From Gloeophyllum trabeum ATCC 11539 (lineage: Eukaryota > Basidiomycota > Agaricomycetes > Gloeophyllales > Gloeophyllaceae): a DNA stretch of 64,000 nt. The notes under the pieces were generated by a model that was not told the DNA's origin, searched no databases, and saw only the letters and a list, made by a program, of their open reading frames with translations. The position numbers were made by a program, and so were the translations under genes. Positions 22,423 through 34,500 of this stretch are shown here, piece by piece. The stretch spans positions 2,089,765 to 2,153,764 of the forward strand of contig NW_006920412.1 of assembly GCF_000344685.1 (NCBI RefSeq), read 5' to 3'. Every line of letters starts with the position of its first letter. The first letter of the stretch is position 1.

Positions 22423-24758
22423 ATGGGGCCTAAAAGTACTGACCTCGCGTCCAAAGACACGTCTGATGATGCCGTTCTGCGAAGTTTGGGCTACAAGCAG
22501 GAGTTTAAGCGTGCATTCAGCCCACTGGAATTGTTTGGTGCTGGATTCAGCTTTATCGGCGTGGTGTCGTCCATCGCGTACGACCTTTTATGCTATTTGG
22601 AGGTCGCGAAGTATTTGACAACTCAATGCAGATCTACCCTTGTCTATACGCTGCCCAACGGTGGCCCCTTCTCTATGATCTGGGGGGTATGTCTTCCCCA
22701 TGGCCATAAAAATACTCCGTGACGCGTACCCTGACAGTGGGCTATATGCATGATATTCATACTTACCATGTCTCTGGCGATGGCGGAACTTGGATCTGCA
22801 GCACCGACTGCAGGCGGTCTATATTATTGGACGTTTTCATACGCGTCCCCCCGATGGCGCCGCCTTCTATGTTGGATTGGTACGTTGAGGCCACATGGTC
22901 GCAATGATGCCTATAGCTAACTTGACTTCAGTCGGTTGTAAGTCTTACTAACACAGGGCCCTTCAGCGTATGTTGAACCCAGATCTGTCTTGGGACGTCT
23001 CAGATGCGAATACAATCAACAGTATCGCGGGTTTCTCTTCAACAATATGGGGTGCAGCTGTCCAGATTATGGCGGCAGTCAGCATGGGCTCTGACTTAAC
23101 GTTCACTCCCACCAACGGACAAATATAGTAAGCATGTTAAGACATCTGTACTTCCCTTGCTGACCCTTGACCCATCTGATGCAGCGGCTGCTATGTCGCG
23201 CTATTGCTAGTCCAAGCAGTGCTTTGCAGCTCCGCGACTAGGATTATCGCCGGGTTGCAGAAACCCTACCTAATATCTAACTTAATGTGCGTATCTGCGC
23301 CGCGTACTTTGCCTCTACTTCAACGACGGGTGTGACAGGCTAATTGCGGGAATAATTATCGCTCTCCCCGTGGCAACACCAAGAGAATACATCAACACGG
23401 CCAAATTCACCTTCACGGAGTTCGAGAATTGTAAATCGGTTAACCTTTCATTCCTGTTTCTTCTCGCTTATTGCTTGGACAGTGACGACTTGGCCTGCTG
23501 GATTTGCGTTTACTCTGAGTTTCTTAGCACCTCTGTGGACCATGAGTGAGTTTCACCGGCAGATTACTCCTGCGCCGGCTTAATTTAACCCCTAGGTTGC
23601 TTTGACTGCGTCGTACACATCAGCGAGGAAGCGTCCAATGCGAGCGTCGCTCTGCCGTGGGCCATCATTTCTGCAAACATGGTATCCGGCGTCCTTGGTT
23701 GGGGTGCGCAATCATTTCCCTATTTCGTTGTCAGTGATACCGTAAGCTGATTATAATGCAGGCCTGCTCATTGCAATCGGCTTCTGTATGGGTACGGATG
23801 TCAATAGCATCGTCTCCAGTCCCATAGGACAACCTTTAGCAGCGGTCAGTTCTCCCGCACTGCATGTTTTGGTAAAAATGCTGAAGGTCATCGTGTCCCT
23901 TCCCTAAAGATCTTCTACAATAGTTTCGGCAAGAATGGGACACTTGCGATGTGGGCCATCATCATCGTATTCCAGTAAGTCTTGAGGCGAGGCCCTCTTC
24001 TAAAAATGTTCCTACGATAACTGGTCACACAGGTTCATGGCGTCTATCAGCGTGGTTCGTAATAAGTCTAGACCCTCCCCCGTGCCATTCCGGACTGACT
24101 CTTGGTACCAGCTTACCGTTGGCTCGCGACAAGTGTTCGCCTTCTCTCGCGACGGTGCTTTGCCATTCTCCCGCTATCTCTACCGCGTCAATGGTTATAC
24201 GCAGACGCCGGTCAACTGTGTCTGGTTCACTACGATCGCAGCTATTCTTTTGGGCTTACTGTCTTTTGCGGGCTCTGCAGCGATAGGTGCCGTCTTTACC
24301 CTCGGCGTTGCAGCGCAGTACATCGCCATCGCCATTCCAATTGCTTCGAGATTCACATTTCCGAATAAGTTCCGACCAGGTCCATTCACTTTGGGCAGTT
24401 TGGTGAGTGGAATCGTGTCCCAATGCGAAGGCAATGTCACCAATGATCAACTGAAATTTCGCAGGGCCGTCCAGTCGCTACTATAGCCGTCCTGTGGATG
24501 ATGTTTTGCTTCGTCATCTTCTTGTTTCCTACGGACCCAAGACCGCCGGTACAGGATATGAATTATTCCATCGTTGTCCTTGGGGGTACACTCTTTTTAT
24601 GTCTGGCCTGGTATTACTTCCCTCGCTACGGCGGAGTACATTGGTTCCAAGGTCCGATCCGCAATATCGACATAGACTACGAGAAGACAGATGGTGAGGA
24701 GCAGGTGATTGCGGAGACATCTTCACTCGAGAAAGGCTACGTGGACAAAACAGCGTAA
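22423..24758 (+). CDS. Amino-acid/choline (ACT-type) permease, copy 2
   Basis: Paralogue of the permease at 11459-13833. Fourteen exons: 22423-22577, 22632-22686, 22738-22879, 22932-22937, 23004-23127, 23185-23286, 23339-23430, 23483-23545, 23596-23703, 23762-23844, 23910-23974, 24033-24051, 24112-24402, 24465-24758, giving 532 aa. Landmarks are LGYKQEFKRAFSPLELFGAG, PNGGPFSMIWGWAICM, SRQVFAFSRDGALPFSRYLY and CVWFTTIAAILLGLLSFAGS. All twelve internal exons (55, 142, 6, 124, 102, 92, 63, 108, 83, 65, 19, 291 nt) have exactly the lengths seen in copy 1, including the 6-nt exon TCGGTT. The frame is intact with usual donors and acceptors. The ATG at 22423 matches the start inferred for copy 1. 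Substrate unknown. Confidence 0.93.
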
Positions 24759-25437
24759 TTTCTTAGAAGAGAGGGAAAATTATGGTACACATCTCTGTGG
24801 CGATTGTACTGCCTTGAATAGATGCCACTATGACGAAACATGCTTTAAGAACGACCAGGTCGGGGAGACCATGTACGATTTGGTTGTCGATAGATATCTC
24901 GGGGCCCATTAGTACCCAAGCCTTTCGCCTCAGACATGCGTGACTTCTGTGGAAGTGACGTCCCTCGACTCTTCGACGAGAGGTTCGGAACTGCCTAAGG
25001 GCTATTGTCGAGAGACCCCTCGAGCGCGGCGAGAACGTCAACTTGAACTACCACTACAGGAAGAGTCCATTGACGATTCATGTTTTTATATACCTCGAGT
25101 GCTTGCACCGTACCGTAGGGGTGGAGAGACTAATGTAAAGCAATCTCGAGTAGTAATACTATAACCCATGAGGTTGGGATGATCATCCCATGGTGTAAAG
25201 AAGAGTCCCGTTACATCCGGCCCGGAATCCGGATGCTTCCACGTCTGAAATAGCAGTAACCGCCGGATAAGCAAGCAGCCAATCATACGCGAGACTGTAC
25301 TCAACACGAGATTCCCTCGATCACATGCGCGTGGCAACTTCCGCTTCGGGCACTTCGGATTTTCGGATTGAATGCTTTCTGCACCGTTGAATCGTTTCCG
25401 ATACTGGTTTCGTCCTTCCTTACTTTGACTAACGACA
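24759..25437. other. Intergenic region between permease 2 and the HIS3-like gene
   Basis: 679 bp. No domain or repeat recognised. It should contain the permease 3' UTR and the HIS3-like promoter; a TTTTTATATA stretch near 25082-25091 is the only TATA-like motif noticed. Confidence 0.3.
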
Positions 25438-26269
25438 ATGGCTGCCCGACAAGCGACGATATCTCGGAATACAGCTGAGACTCAGATCGAAGTCTCCATA
25501 AATCTTGACTGTGGACCGGGATCTGCTTCGCTCCAGACCATTGATATTTCCACTGGGATAGGCTTCTTGGATCATGTACGCTCTGCACCGAGATACGTGT
25601 GCCAGATTCAGGGGTAATAGCTGTTCTAGATGTACCATGCGCTGGCGAAGCATAGCGGCATGTCTCTGACGATGAAATGCAAGGGCGACCTTCATATCGA
25701 TGACCACCATACAGCAGATAAGTGCGGCGGGAGGAGACATTTCCGCCACCATCGAGCCTGAGGAGACGCGCCATCTTTACAGGACAGCGCCATAGCATTA
25801 GGCACCGCATTCAAGCAGGCTTTAGGCGAGGTCCGGGGCATACGTCGGTATGGCACGGGTTTCGCACCACTGGATGAGGTACTGTACTTTCATTCTCCCC
25901 TGGTGCTTCTTACAATATCGATATCTTAGGCTCTGTCGAGGGCAGTCATTGATATCTGTTCACGACCATACTGCGTTACTGAGCTGGGTCTCAAACGCGA
26001 GAAGATTGGCGACATTGCGACGGAGATGTTCCCTCACATCTTCTACTCTTTCTCAATCGCCTCGGGCGTTACCCTCCACATCGATGTTCTAAGAGGTCAA
26101 AATGATCATCACCGGTGTGCAATCATGCTTGTATATTCCTTGGACTCCTTTACTAAGATTTTCACCGAACAGGATCGAGTCTGCATTCAAAGCGCTTGCT
26201 TTAGCGATCCGCCAGGCTATCGAGCGGACGGGCGGTAATGATGTACCTAGCACGAAAGGTGTCTTATAG
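25438..26269 (+). pseudogene. HIS3: Imidazoleglycerol-phosphate dehydratase (HIS3-like), splice donor damaged
   Basis: The family enzyme dehydrates imidazoleglycerol phosphate in histidine synthesis. Exons: 25438-25575, 25630-about 25718, 25783-25878, 25930-26114, 26173-26269; an intact version would encode about 201 aa. Recognised blocks are [57 protein letters not shown] and [10 protein letters not shown], ending in TAG. The break is at the end of exon 2. After GCA the sequence reads GATAAGTG, where a Glu codon plus a GT donor are expected, so two bases appear missing. The only nearby GT (25722) joins out of frame, and read-through stops within 15 codons. The lost Glu belongs to the metal-binding HHxxE motif. 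This is either a sequencing error or a decaying copy; [10 protein letters not shown] and HSGMSL also look unusual for the family. Confidence 0.75.
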
Positions 26270-27729
26270 TCCATCTCCGAATGATCAGCCCAAACATCAT
26301 CTCGGCCAGGTGGTCGAGCCATGCGCCGAGATCTTAGGAATCTCACGGATATCAGAGCCGCCTGTTCCTACGAGCGAATGTGCCAGGAGCTCACTTCAGA
26401 GAAAATAATGTAGGCAAAAGCTGGAGTCCTTTATAGTGGAGTGCCTGAAGACGGCTGTGTTCACGTAGTAATTCGCTGATAATCTAGAGCAGGAACACGC
26501 AGAAGCCAGGCCCTAGGTGGAGGACCTTTAGGATGGGTACCCGCGGGCATTGACCCCCTGAGCGTTTGGTGATCGTAGGCAGTGAACGCAGCGATCTGCA
26601 TTAAGATCCGTACGTGCACGACCCTGACACCCTTATCTGTCAAGAAACGGGGGTAGGGACCGTATAAGGACGTCCATAAGTGCGTGATACTATTCAATGT
26701 TCCTATTTTGAACTGTGTATGGTGCCCACTGAGAACCCGAGCTCTCACCCATGCCGCGGAGGTCGATCACCACCGCGCATCGTGTTACTGCTGGTGGCGC
26801 AATCATCATTCTCAGAATCAGCGAAGGTTCGACAGACTGTCATAATCTAGCTACCGGCGGCGGTCATCCGGTACTGCTGTCACAGGGGATAGATTCCGAC
26901 CATTGATTCGTTGTTACCACAGCTTGGCTCAGAGGAGCCAAGCTACTACGGTGCTGTCATCGATTTTCTGCCATGTCAGATCACTATGTTTAGCGCATGG
27001 ATATCGCTCACTACGACCAAGAAGCTGGTATTCAGTTGGCCCCGTGCGTAACGTTTACTTGATGGCGGCTGTAGCATTCAGTTTACTGAATCAGCGGGAC
27101 AGTACTCGCCACATGCTCTGCAGAAGTCGTAACCTTGTAACATTGGTCATAGGCTCGGAGCTTTCACGGGGACACGATGCTAAGTGCACGAACACTAGGT
27201 ATTCAGTGCCCATCAGGATGCCGCCCACATCGCCACGGTTCCCTTGGGATCGACGTCCCTGATGTAGGGTTCGGGTTCCAGCCACATAATCTGATAAGGC
27301 GAAATGCCATAATTGACAGCTTTGGAGAAGGCCGCCTTGAGCATACGAAGCAGTAGTCACGGATGGCTTCGCGTAGCCGATTCACGGCCCGAGCTTTATG
27401 CAAGCCAGAACTTGCACAGCACTTCAGTTGTCTTAGATCCTTCTAACGTTAGCCCCTGGATGCATTTCCCATTGGCACCCTAGGAAGGCGATTAAGCCGA
27501 CAAATGTCCCGAGGGACTCGTCCAGATATGGATTCACCAGGTCTCTTGATTCACGGGTGTTAGCGCCCAGAGCAGTTTCATTAGAGGAAAAGCTGTACAC
27601 TAACTATTGCAGATGTATACAAGATATCGCGAAGCAACAGAAGAACAATAATAACGTCTACGAAACCAAGCACCAAGAAAACGGGGGATAAACCCAGAAG
27701 ATACACAATACTGTACATTATACCATACA
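26270..27729. other. Intergenic region with degraded coding-like remnants (minus strand)
   Basis: About 1.5 kb with no intact gene. On the minus strand three fragments in different frames read like protein: VNPYLDESLGTFVGLIAFLG with QWEMHPGANV nearby (27450-27550), VNRLREAIRDYC (near 27370), and AVNYGISPYQIMWLEPEPYI continuing RDVDPKGTVAMWAAS (27220-27330). They are separated by stops or frame changes, and no plausible introns repair all of them. I do not recognise the family. Most likely a decayed gene. Confidence 0.35.
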
Positions 27730-30700
27730 TCATGACCTCATCCCTGTCCATGGTTGACCATACTGAGGTACTTGACCTTGCGGAGCGACGTGTGGCCAAC
27801 CAGTATTGGTAAAGTTGGCTCCAAAGAAATCATCTCCCCCGTGCGCAGGCATACCCCATCGCTCGTCCATGGCCTCCGCCGCACCGGAGTTACTGTGGAA
27901 CTGCGCTCCATACGTCCCATTCTGCTGCCCGGCGACGACCGTCTGCAGGAAGTGGTTCATGCTGAAATCCATGTCCGCCTCGCCGGACTGCTGGTACACC
28001 GTCCCACTGGGAAATTCCTGAGCGGACTGGTCCATGCCCGACACCTGCGAGGTGTCCGGCCAGTAGAACATGTGCGGAGGCGTCGGGTCACGCTCTTGGT
28101 GGTACTGCGGCTGAATCTCACCTGTCGTCGGGGAGTAGGAGGACTGGTCAGAGGAGGTATGGTCCGCGGCGGCGTACTGGGCATACGAGGAGCCCACGGC
28201 TGCATAATGCGTGTTCCGCGCAGCGCGCGAGTGATCGTACTTGGCGAGGAGGGAGGAGAGGAAGCGCGAGTACAGCATGGGCGTGTGCCGGCCGTCCAGC
28301 GCGACTTCCTTCGAGCCGAGGATCTCAATGAGACGCCCGACCTCGTGGACGATGATCTGCTCCTGGTTCGGCTCGAGCAGGGGCTTGCATTTTGGCCGGA
28401 GCAGCTGAATTGACATCGAGCGTCAGCGACAGACACCGAATCCAGTTTTGCGGGCTCCACGTACATTGAGCAAGAACGCCGCCGCATACGCGACGTAAAG
28501 AAAGTGCGCTTCCATCGAGAACCGAAGCATCCGCGTGGGATACGTGACCGGGTACATGTCCTCGATCATAATCTTCAATACCAGCAATGCCTCGGTGACA
28601 GACTGCAGAATGTACGTCAGGTCAGCATTCCTCCATCACGCCATCGCCGTTACTCACCTGCCGGACGATATAGCAGCCCCTGTTGAGCCCACGCTTCTTG
28701 AACTCCAGCTGGAAGGCATGCGCCAGGACGACCAATCGCGAGTACGCCGCGATTCTGTAGGGCAAGGGTTCAGCCATGCCGAAAGTGACGCTCGCAGTGA
28801 ATGAAAAACAGGTGACTCCGCTGCCAGGCGCCCAAGCGCCCCGGGATGACCCGTGTCCACCTGGGTGGCAGAGCGTGTGCAAAGAAGAGAAGACAGGAAA
28901 AGGGACGTACAATTTCGTCGTATTACCGCGGTACCGACAAATCGGATCTGCAATTGAGAAAAGTCAGGAACCGGAAGGCCTGCCGACTATGAAGAGGAAA
29001 TCGAGAGGGGCAAAGCTGCTGCTCGCCCGGAACACCAAGACAGCCTTGGCAAGCTCGGGGACGGCGGAAAGCTTGTCGCGAAAAGACAGGAAACACGCAC
29101 CGGTCGAGAACGTCTGCGTCTGGTACAGCTGGTACCAATGCGCAATCCTCTCCGCGAGCCTCCGATCAATACCCACCAGCCTCTCCACAATATCCCCCTC
29201 CTCCTGCCCCGCCGCGTCCTCATCCCCATCCACGATCCGGCGGAACTCCGCCATCACGAGGAGGATGTCGACGTACCCGCAGAGGTGGATGTCGTAGTCG
29301 AGGTTGCCCTCGCTGCAGCGCCACCAGTCCTGGCTGTGCCGCGCGACGTAGTCGTCCTGGAGGCGCACCATCGGCAGCTTGCCGTACTGCGTCGCGTGGC
29401 TCGCGTCGACGCAGAAGCAGTTGAGCCAGGTGCGCGTGAGGTTGAGCGAGGACGGCGTGGGCGGGTGGGGTGGCGGCTCGTTGATGCCTAGTTCCAGCGC
29501 GAGCCTGCGTCACGGTAGGATAATGATGTCAGAATGAACCTAGATTAAAAGTGGAGAAAGGGGGTGAGACGCACCGGATGGCGACGCCCATCAGCGTCCA
29601 GCTGCGGTCCTCCGCCCACCGCTTCCGCGGCTTGGGGTACACCGCGAGCAGGAGGTACGCCTGGCACGTCTCGACGGCCTTTGACGCGTCCACGAGCGCG
29701 CGCCCCGCCGCGTCGCGCGCAAACGACATGAGCAGCGGGTACAGCGCCGGGCGCGCGTCGTAGTAGCGCGAGGCGACCGTGCATACTATTTGCCGAGGTC
29801 GGGTTAGGGAAGGGGAGAAGGGGGAGGGAGGGGGGCTTACCGACTGTGAAGAGGAAGGGCGAGGTGTGGATGAGGTAGTTCGGGGTGTGGTAGTTTGGGT
29901 CGAGGATCGAGAAGAACGGCTGTGGGCGCACGGCTCAGTTAGACTGGGCATTCTCGCGCTCATCGTACCCATGACACTCACATTCACTCTGTCAAAGTAC
30001 CTACGAAACGCCATCTCAGCACACATGGTTCCGTGTGATAAGAATAGAAACGCAGCAACGCCACATACAGCTTGAACAGATCATGCACCTCGTCCATCTG
30101 CAGAAAGCCCCGCTTGACGACGTCGGGCAGGGACTGGCTCCCACTCAAGCCGTATCGGGGATCTGTTCAGTCGAGCAAGCAAACAAGCATGACTAGTCAG
30201 TCGCGATTCATTAAGCCAAGAGCAAAGCCAGATGGCGATAGCCCACGAATGATCAGCCCTGGCTGCCACCATCAGACACAAGTATCCAACGGACGCTGAG
30301 AAGATCCCCTGGGACGGGGCGGGTCACGGATGTCCCATCTCGGAATTTCCCAGCGCAGGGCCCGGAAATAACTGGAGCACGGTGAGGTCCCAGTGCGCGT
30401 CCCGACGCACGTGCAAAACGCCCTGCGCAGCCCGAAATACGCATACACTGACCAAGCAGGGAGATAGGGATAAGGGGCTGCTCACCTGCTGATAAGGGCG
30501 TCCGCGTCGAGAGGTCCATGTAGAATTCGGTGGAGCCGTATTCGCGTTTGGGCATGCGGAGGTTAGCCGGGCGATGTGGGTCGTATGGGGATATCGACTG
30601 GGAAGATTGTGAGTACGAGGAGGGGGAATAGTCGGCCGAGTCATTTGGGGAGGCTGGTGGAGCGGGAATGTGAGATGTATGTGGATACGCTGAAGAGGGC

Positions 30701-31500
30701 GAACGTACAAGCCGAGGCGACCTCCTCCTGGGCCTTCTCAATCCAGTCTTTGACTTTCTTCTCGGCCTTGATCTGGTCGAGCTGCTGGAGTATGGACTGG
30801 ATGGTGGCGTCCTGGCGGTGGGATTTTTCGAGGAGCGCTTCGTGTGACCTGATAGGATTACGGAGGTGAGAACTGGGGGTACGAGGGGGAGCAAGACACG
30901 CACGGAGCTGGTTTCCGCTTCTTGCGCCCGCGGACGACGCATTCGTGTTTGCCGGCGATGCATCGCTGGCAGGACGACTGGCCGCGGTCGAATTGGCAGC
31001 GGACCTGCGGTGGCTCGGCGCTCAGCATCAGCGGGAGAGAATGAGAAGAGCCGGCGCACCTTGAGGGACTTGCAATGGACGCAAGCGCCGGTACTGTATA
31101 TGCCACAATCAAAAATCCGAGAAAAAAAGATAAAGATGTTGACGCACGGGCGGACGTTCCCCTTTGACCTTGTATACGAATACTCGTCTTCGTCTGCGCT
31201 CTGCCCATCGCTGTCATAATGTTGCTGGCGTCGAGGGTCGTGGAAGGAGCTAAAGGCAAAGGAGACGGCGGAGCTGGGGCTCGATGGCCCGCTGGTGGCG
31301 GACACGCCGTTGGGCGAATTGTGGGGACGGGCGGCCATCTGGGGCGCGAACTTGAAGGTGAAGCAGGAGGAGGAGGAGGAGGAGGGCGGGTGTGGCTGTG
31401 GCTGTGGGGGGACGGGCAGTGATATATGCATGGGGAGACGATCGAGATCCATGAAATGGGGAAAGCAGTGTTGTTGGGCAAAGCAGTCGGTGGACGCCAT
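27730..31500 (-). CDS. Zn2Cys6 transcription factor, PrtT-like
   Basis: Nuclear DNA-binding regulator. Fourteen exons in transcript order: 31148-31500, 31060-31093, 30904-31004, 30709-30848, 30486-30653, 30069-30162, 29982-30000, 29841-29919, 29575-29785, 29101-29504, 28911-28947, 28658-28754, 28465-28602, 27730-28404, giving 849 aa. The zinc cluster is split over exons 2 and 3 (CVHCKSLKVRC, then CQRCIAGKHEC) and followed by a basic linker (RGRKKRKPAP) and a short coiled coil (DATIQSILQQLDQIKAEKK). The middle region has the fungal TF pattern FFSILDPNYHTP, PFLFTVVCTVASRYY and LALELGINEP. The C-terminus is Gln/Ser/Tyr-rich. The cluster with its RKKRK linker resembles PrtT-type activators of secreted proteases; that role is inferred from the family. 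Exon 7 is 19 nt. Confidence 0.9.
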
Positions 31501-34500
31501 CGCGCAGAGGGGGCAGACGCGGTCCGATCGGGGCTGAATCGAGATGCACCTCTCATGAATCGGCGATCGGCTTTCTTATATCTCGCGTCCCTTTTACTTC
31601 CGTCTGCGTGCCTGGCCAATCACGCCCCTCGCCCGGCGTCTAACGCGACCCACGCCCGCCCACGCCGGATCACGCTGCGAGCTTGAACTCTCCCCTGCTC
31701 CGGCGTCCTCTATCTTCGGGCTGCGCGGCTATGCAGTTCTTCTACTAGTACTCCGACGCGGACACTCGCCGCTCACGTCAGCCTTGGCCGCGACGATCCT
31801 GCCACTCCGTCACTCGGCGTAACCTCATAAACCGCCTTCGGCCCAGACTCTGGCTTGTTCAAACCAGCCTCGCACCATTCCAAGCGGTTGCATTCTCTCG
31901 GCTCGTTGACCGCGACCGAAAATGACCACATCTCGAAGTTGCACCCTATCTCAAATCCATCTCCCGATGAAAACTCGATATATCCTCGCCCCCCTTGCTT
32001 CTCGTCTTCGCACTTGGCTTCCTGTCATATCGCGCTAGCCCACCCTCAATTGAACCCAAACAGAGCCTGGCCAACGACGTCCCCCCCACTGACACACACA
32101 CCGCTATCTTCGTATCCCGTTTCTCATGACCTCATCACCAGCCGATCGTCCAACCCAGCGAACCCCGTCCTGCCCTCTTCGCACATATCCTCCCAGCTGC
32201 CTCGGCAGGCAGGCCACAGGCCTCGGCATTCCCTCCCTCGACGCACACTTATCGGGCTAGACCGTCCTACTCGGTCACCCAGCCAATAGCACGGAAGGGC
32301 TCCCGCTGAGCCAGATGCTGCTTATCACCCGGCACCTCTCTCGCCCCGTCCTCCGTACTCGGTGACCAACGAAGCCGCAAACCCGACTTCACGCAGCCGC
32401 TCCGCCACCAGCCATTCGCGCGAGGCCCTAGGTCTCTCAGTAATAAGAGGCCTATTGGTCCAATTCCGAATTACCCACCGCAACCTCCCAGCCCGCGGCT
32501 CACCCGAGCAATCAAACCAGCGCGAATCCCGACGAGCGTGGACCGCCCCCCATCATCGGCGCATCCCCCACTGCGAGGACATCTCGCAGAACTTTGTTTT
32601 CGCCCGACGTCGCGCATACCAATGCTCATCACGGCATCCAGGGACTTGGTAGGTCAATTACGAATGAGACCCCGCATCCGGAACGCCTCGCGGAGTACCA
32701 ACCATCTCCCCCGCCCGGGCCAGCGCCGTCCCCTCCTCCGACGTCGGTTGACATGATCAACAACAGCGCTGCATCTTTTCCCACTGTCAGTCAAGGTATG
32801 GTAAACGACTGCACCCGCGCGGGCATGCCGAGCCTTGTCATTCATTCATTCGCGTGTGAGCCAGAATTCGAAGCATGCACCGTCCGCTCCCATCTCGATA
32901 TCGATTAGCTACTGACTGGGCTGACTGGCCCCCTGCTGATCATGATGCATGCTGATGTGCACTGTAACTACCCCGCGTGAGTCGCGCCCGACCCGGCGCA
33001 AATCGGGGCACCGGCCTCTGGTGTGCGAGCGCCGAGCGCCTCCCGCAATGCGGTATTGGTCGTGTTCAAGGTTCTGAGGCGTGACCACGCCAGGCCCATT
33101 GCCTGATCGTTTGCTTCCAAGCTGAGGTACAAGGCGACACGCCAGACTGAAAACAAGTCTGCACCGCAACCCAAATATCCCCGCGTACTTGTGGGCGCAC
33201 TACTACCATATCCAGAACAAGGTCACACCGACGCGATCCCGTTCACTGACCATGCAAATGAGTACTCTGGCGTCCAAACGAGTCCCCAGGATCATCACCG
33301 GGGGAAAACGTGACCCACGGATTCCTGGCGCGCCCGCATCATACCGAAGCAGATCAGCGCCGGGTCGCTAGCGATATGCTGTCCACCGCACATGGCAGAG
33401 CGGTGCACCCAGCGTGCTCGCGGACCAAGGGCAAGACGAGAGTGGGAACGACCCGACGATGGGCTGCAGGTGTGGCGGCGGCGTCGCGTACTTCGATGAG
33501 CGAGGATCGCCGAGTCGTCATTGTCAGGGTGCCTACGGCACCGGGTGGGACGGAACAGGGGGCACCATCAGCTGGTCCCAATGCCAATGATGAGGGCGGG
33601 ATGGCTGCGGAATTGATTGGCTTTAGAGCCATCAGTAAGTAAGCAGGACGAGTGTCATGGCCCGTTGCGCGCGCCTCTGAGTAGCAGTTTCGAAGTGGGG
33701 TGTTCAAGAAAGGAGGGTGCGCGCTATGCATAGACGTCGCTAAAATTCTGCAGGAAGACGGACGCATCGTACCCCTAAGCCCCTAGTGCTGCGCGCGACT
33801 TTGTCATGGCGGCGGAATAGCGTATAGAACAGATATTTTGAGACCTAGGCAGAGTAAAATTGGCGACGGCTGGGAATGCGCCGAGTACGCTAGAAGCTAG
33901 AACCGAGCTGGATTCTGACGTCGTCAACGTGCCGAGGTGTTCAGCACTCCGAGGCGTCCTCGGAGGGGCGATCCAGGATGTCGAGAGGACGCGCGACTTC
34001 CCGAACCCCGGTCCTATGATCCAAGTCCCGGGGTAAAACGGAAGGAAAATGGAGGGTGACAATCCTCTCAGGAGCAGTCGATTTTACATCAGGATGCAAC
34101 CCGCGACACGACACACCACAGTCGCTGGACGTGAATTTCCTGACGGAAAGTGCAGCGCCATCTATGGCACATACAATGAAACCGCTAAGACACGGATCTA
34201 TCGAAACAGCCGATAAGTCATTCACGACTGACATAAGCTGATCGTGGCACCGACCGTGTTACCCGAAATCATTGTCTTCGAGCGCCGCGAAGCGGGAGAT
34301 GTCGAAATTGAGATACCGCGAACATTCCAGCTGTGAACGGCTTGCGATTGGACACCGTGACGGAACATGGCTATCTCGGCGTACAAGATTCCTCCAGTGT
34401 CTGGTGGTTTCCTTGAACCCCACCCGGCCTCCTAGAGTGAACATTTGTATGAGCTTGACGATAGCCTACAATAGCACCCTTCCTCATGCACTGTTTCCTG

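Noticed and set aside
25717..25782. Using the GT at 25722 as the HIS3 donor
   Set aside because: It joins to the strong acceptor out of frame and gives an immediate stop, and no other acceptor restores the IALG block.
27754..28413. 219-codon plus-strand frame rich in Arg, Val and Leu
   Set aside because: Antisense to the last exon of the PrtT-like factor, whose sense frame joins correctly to upstream exons.
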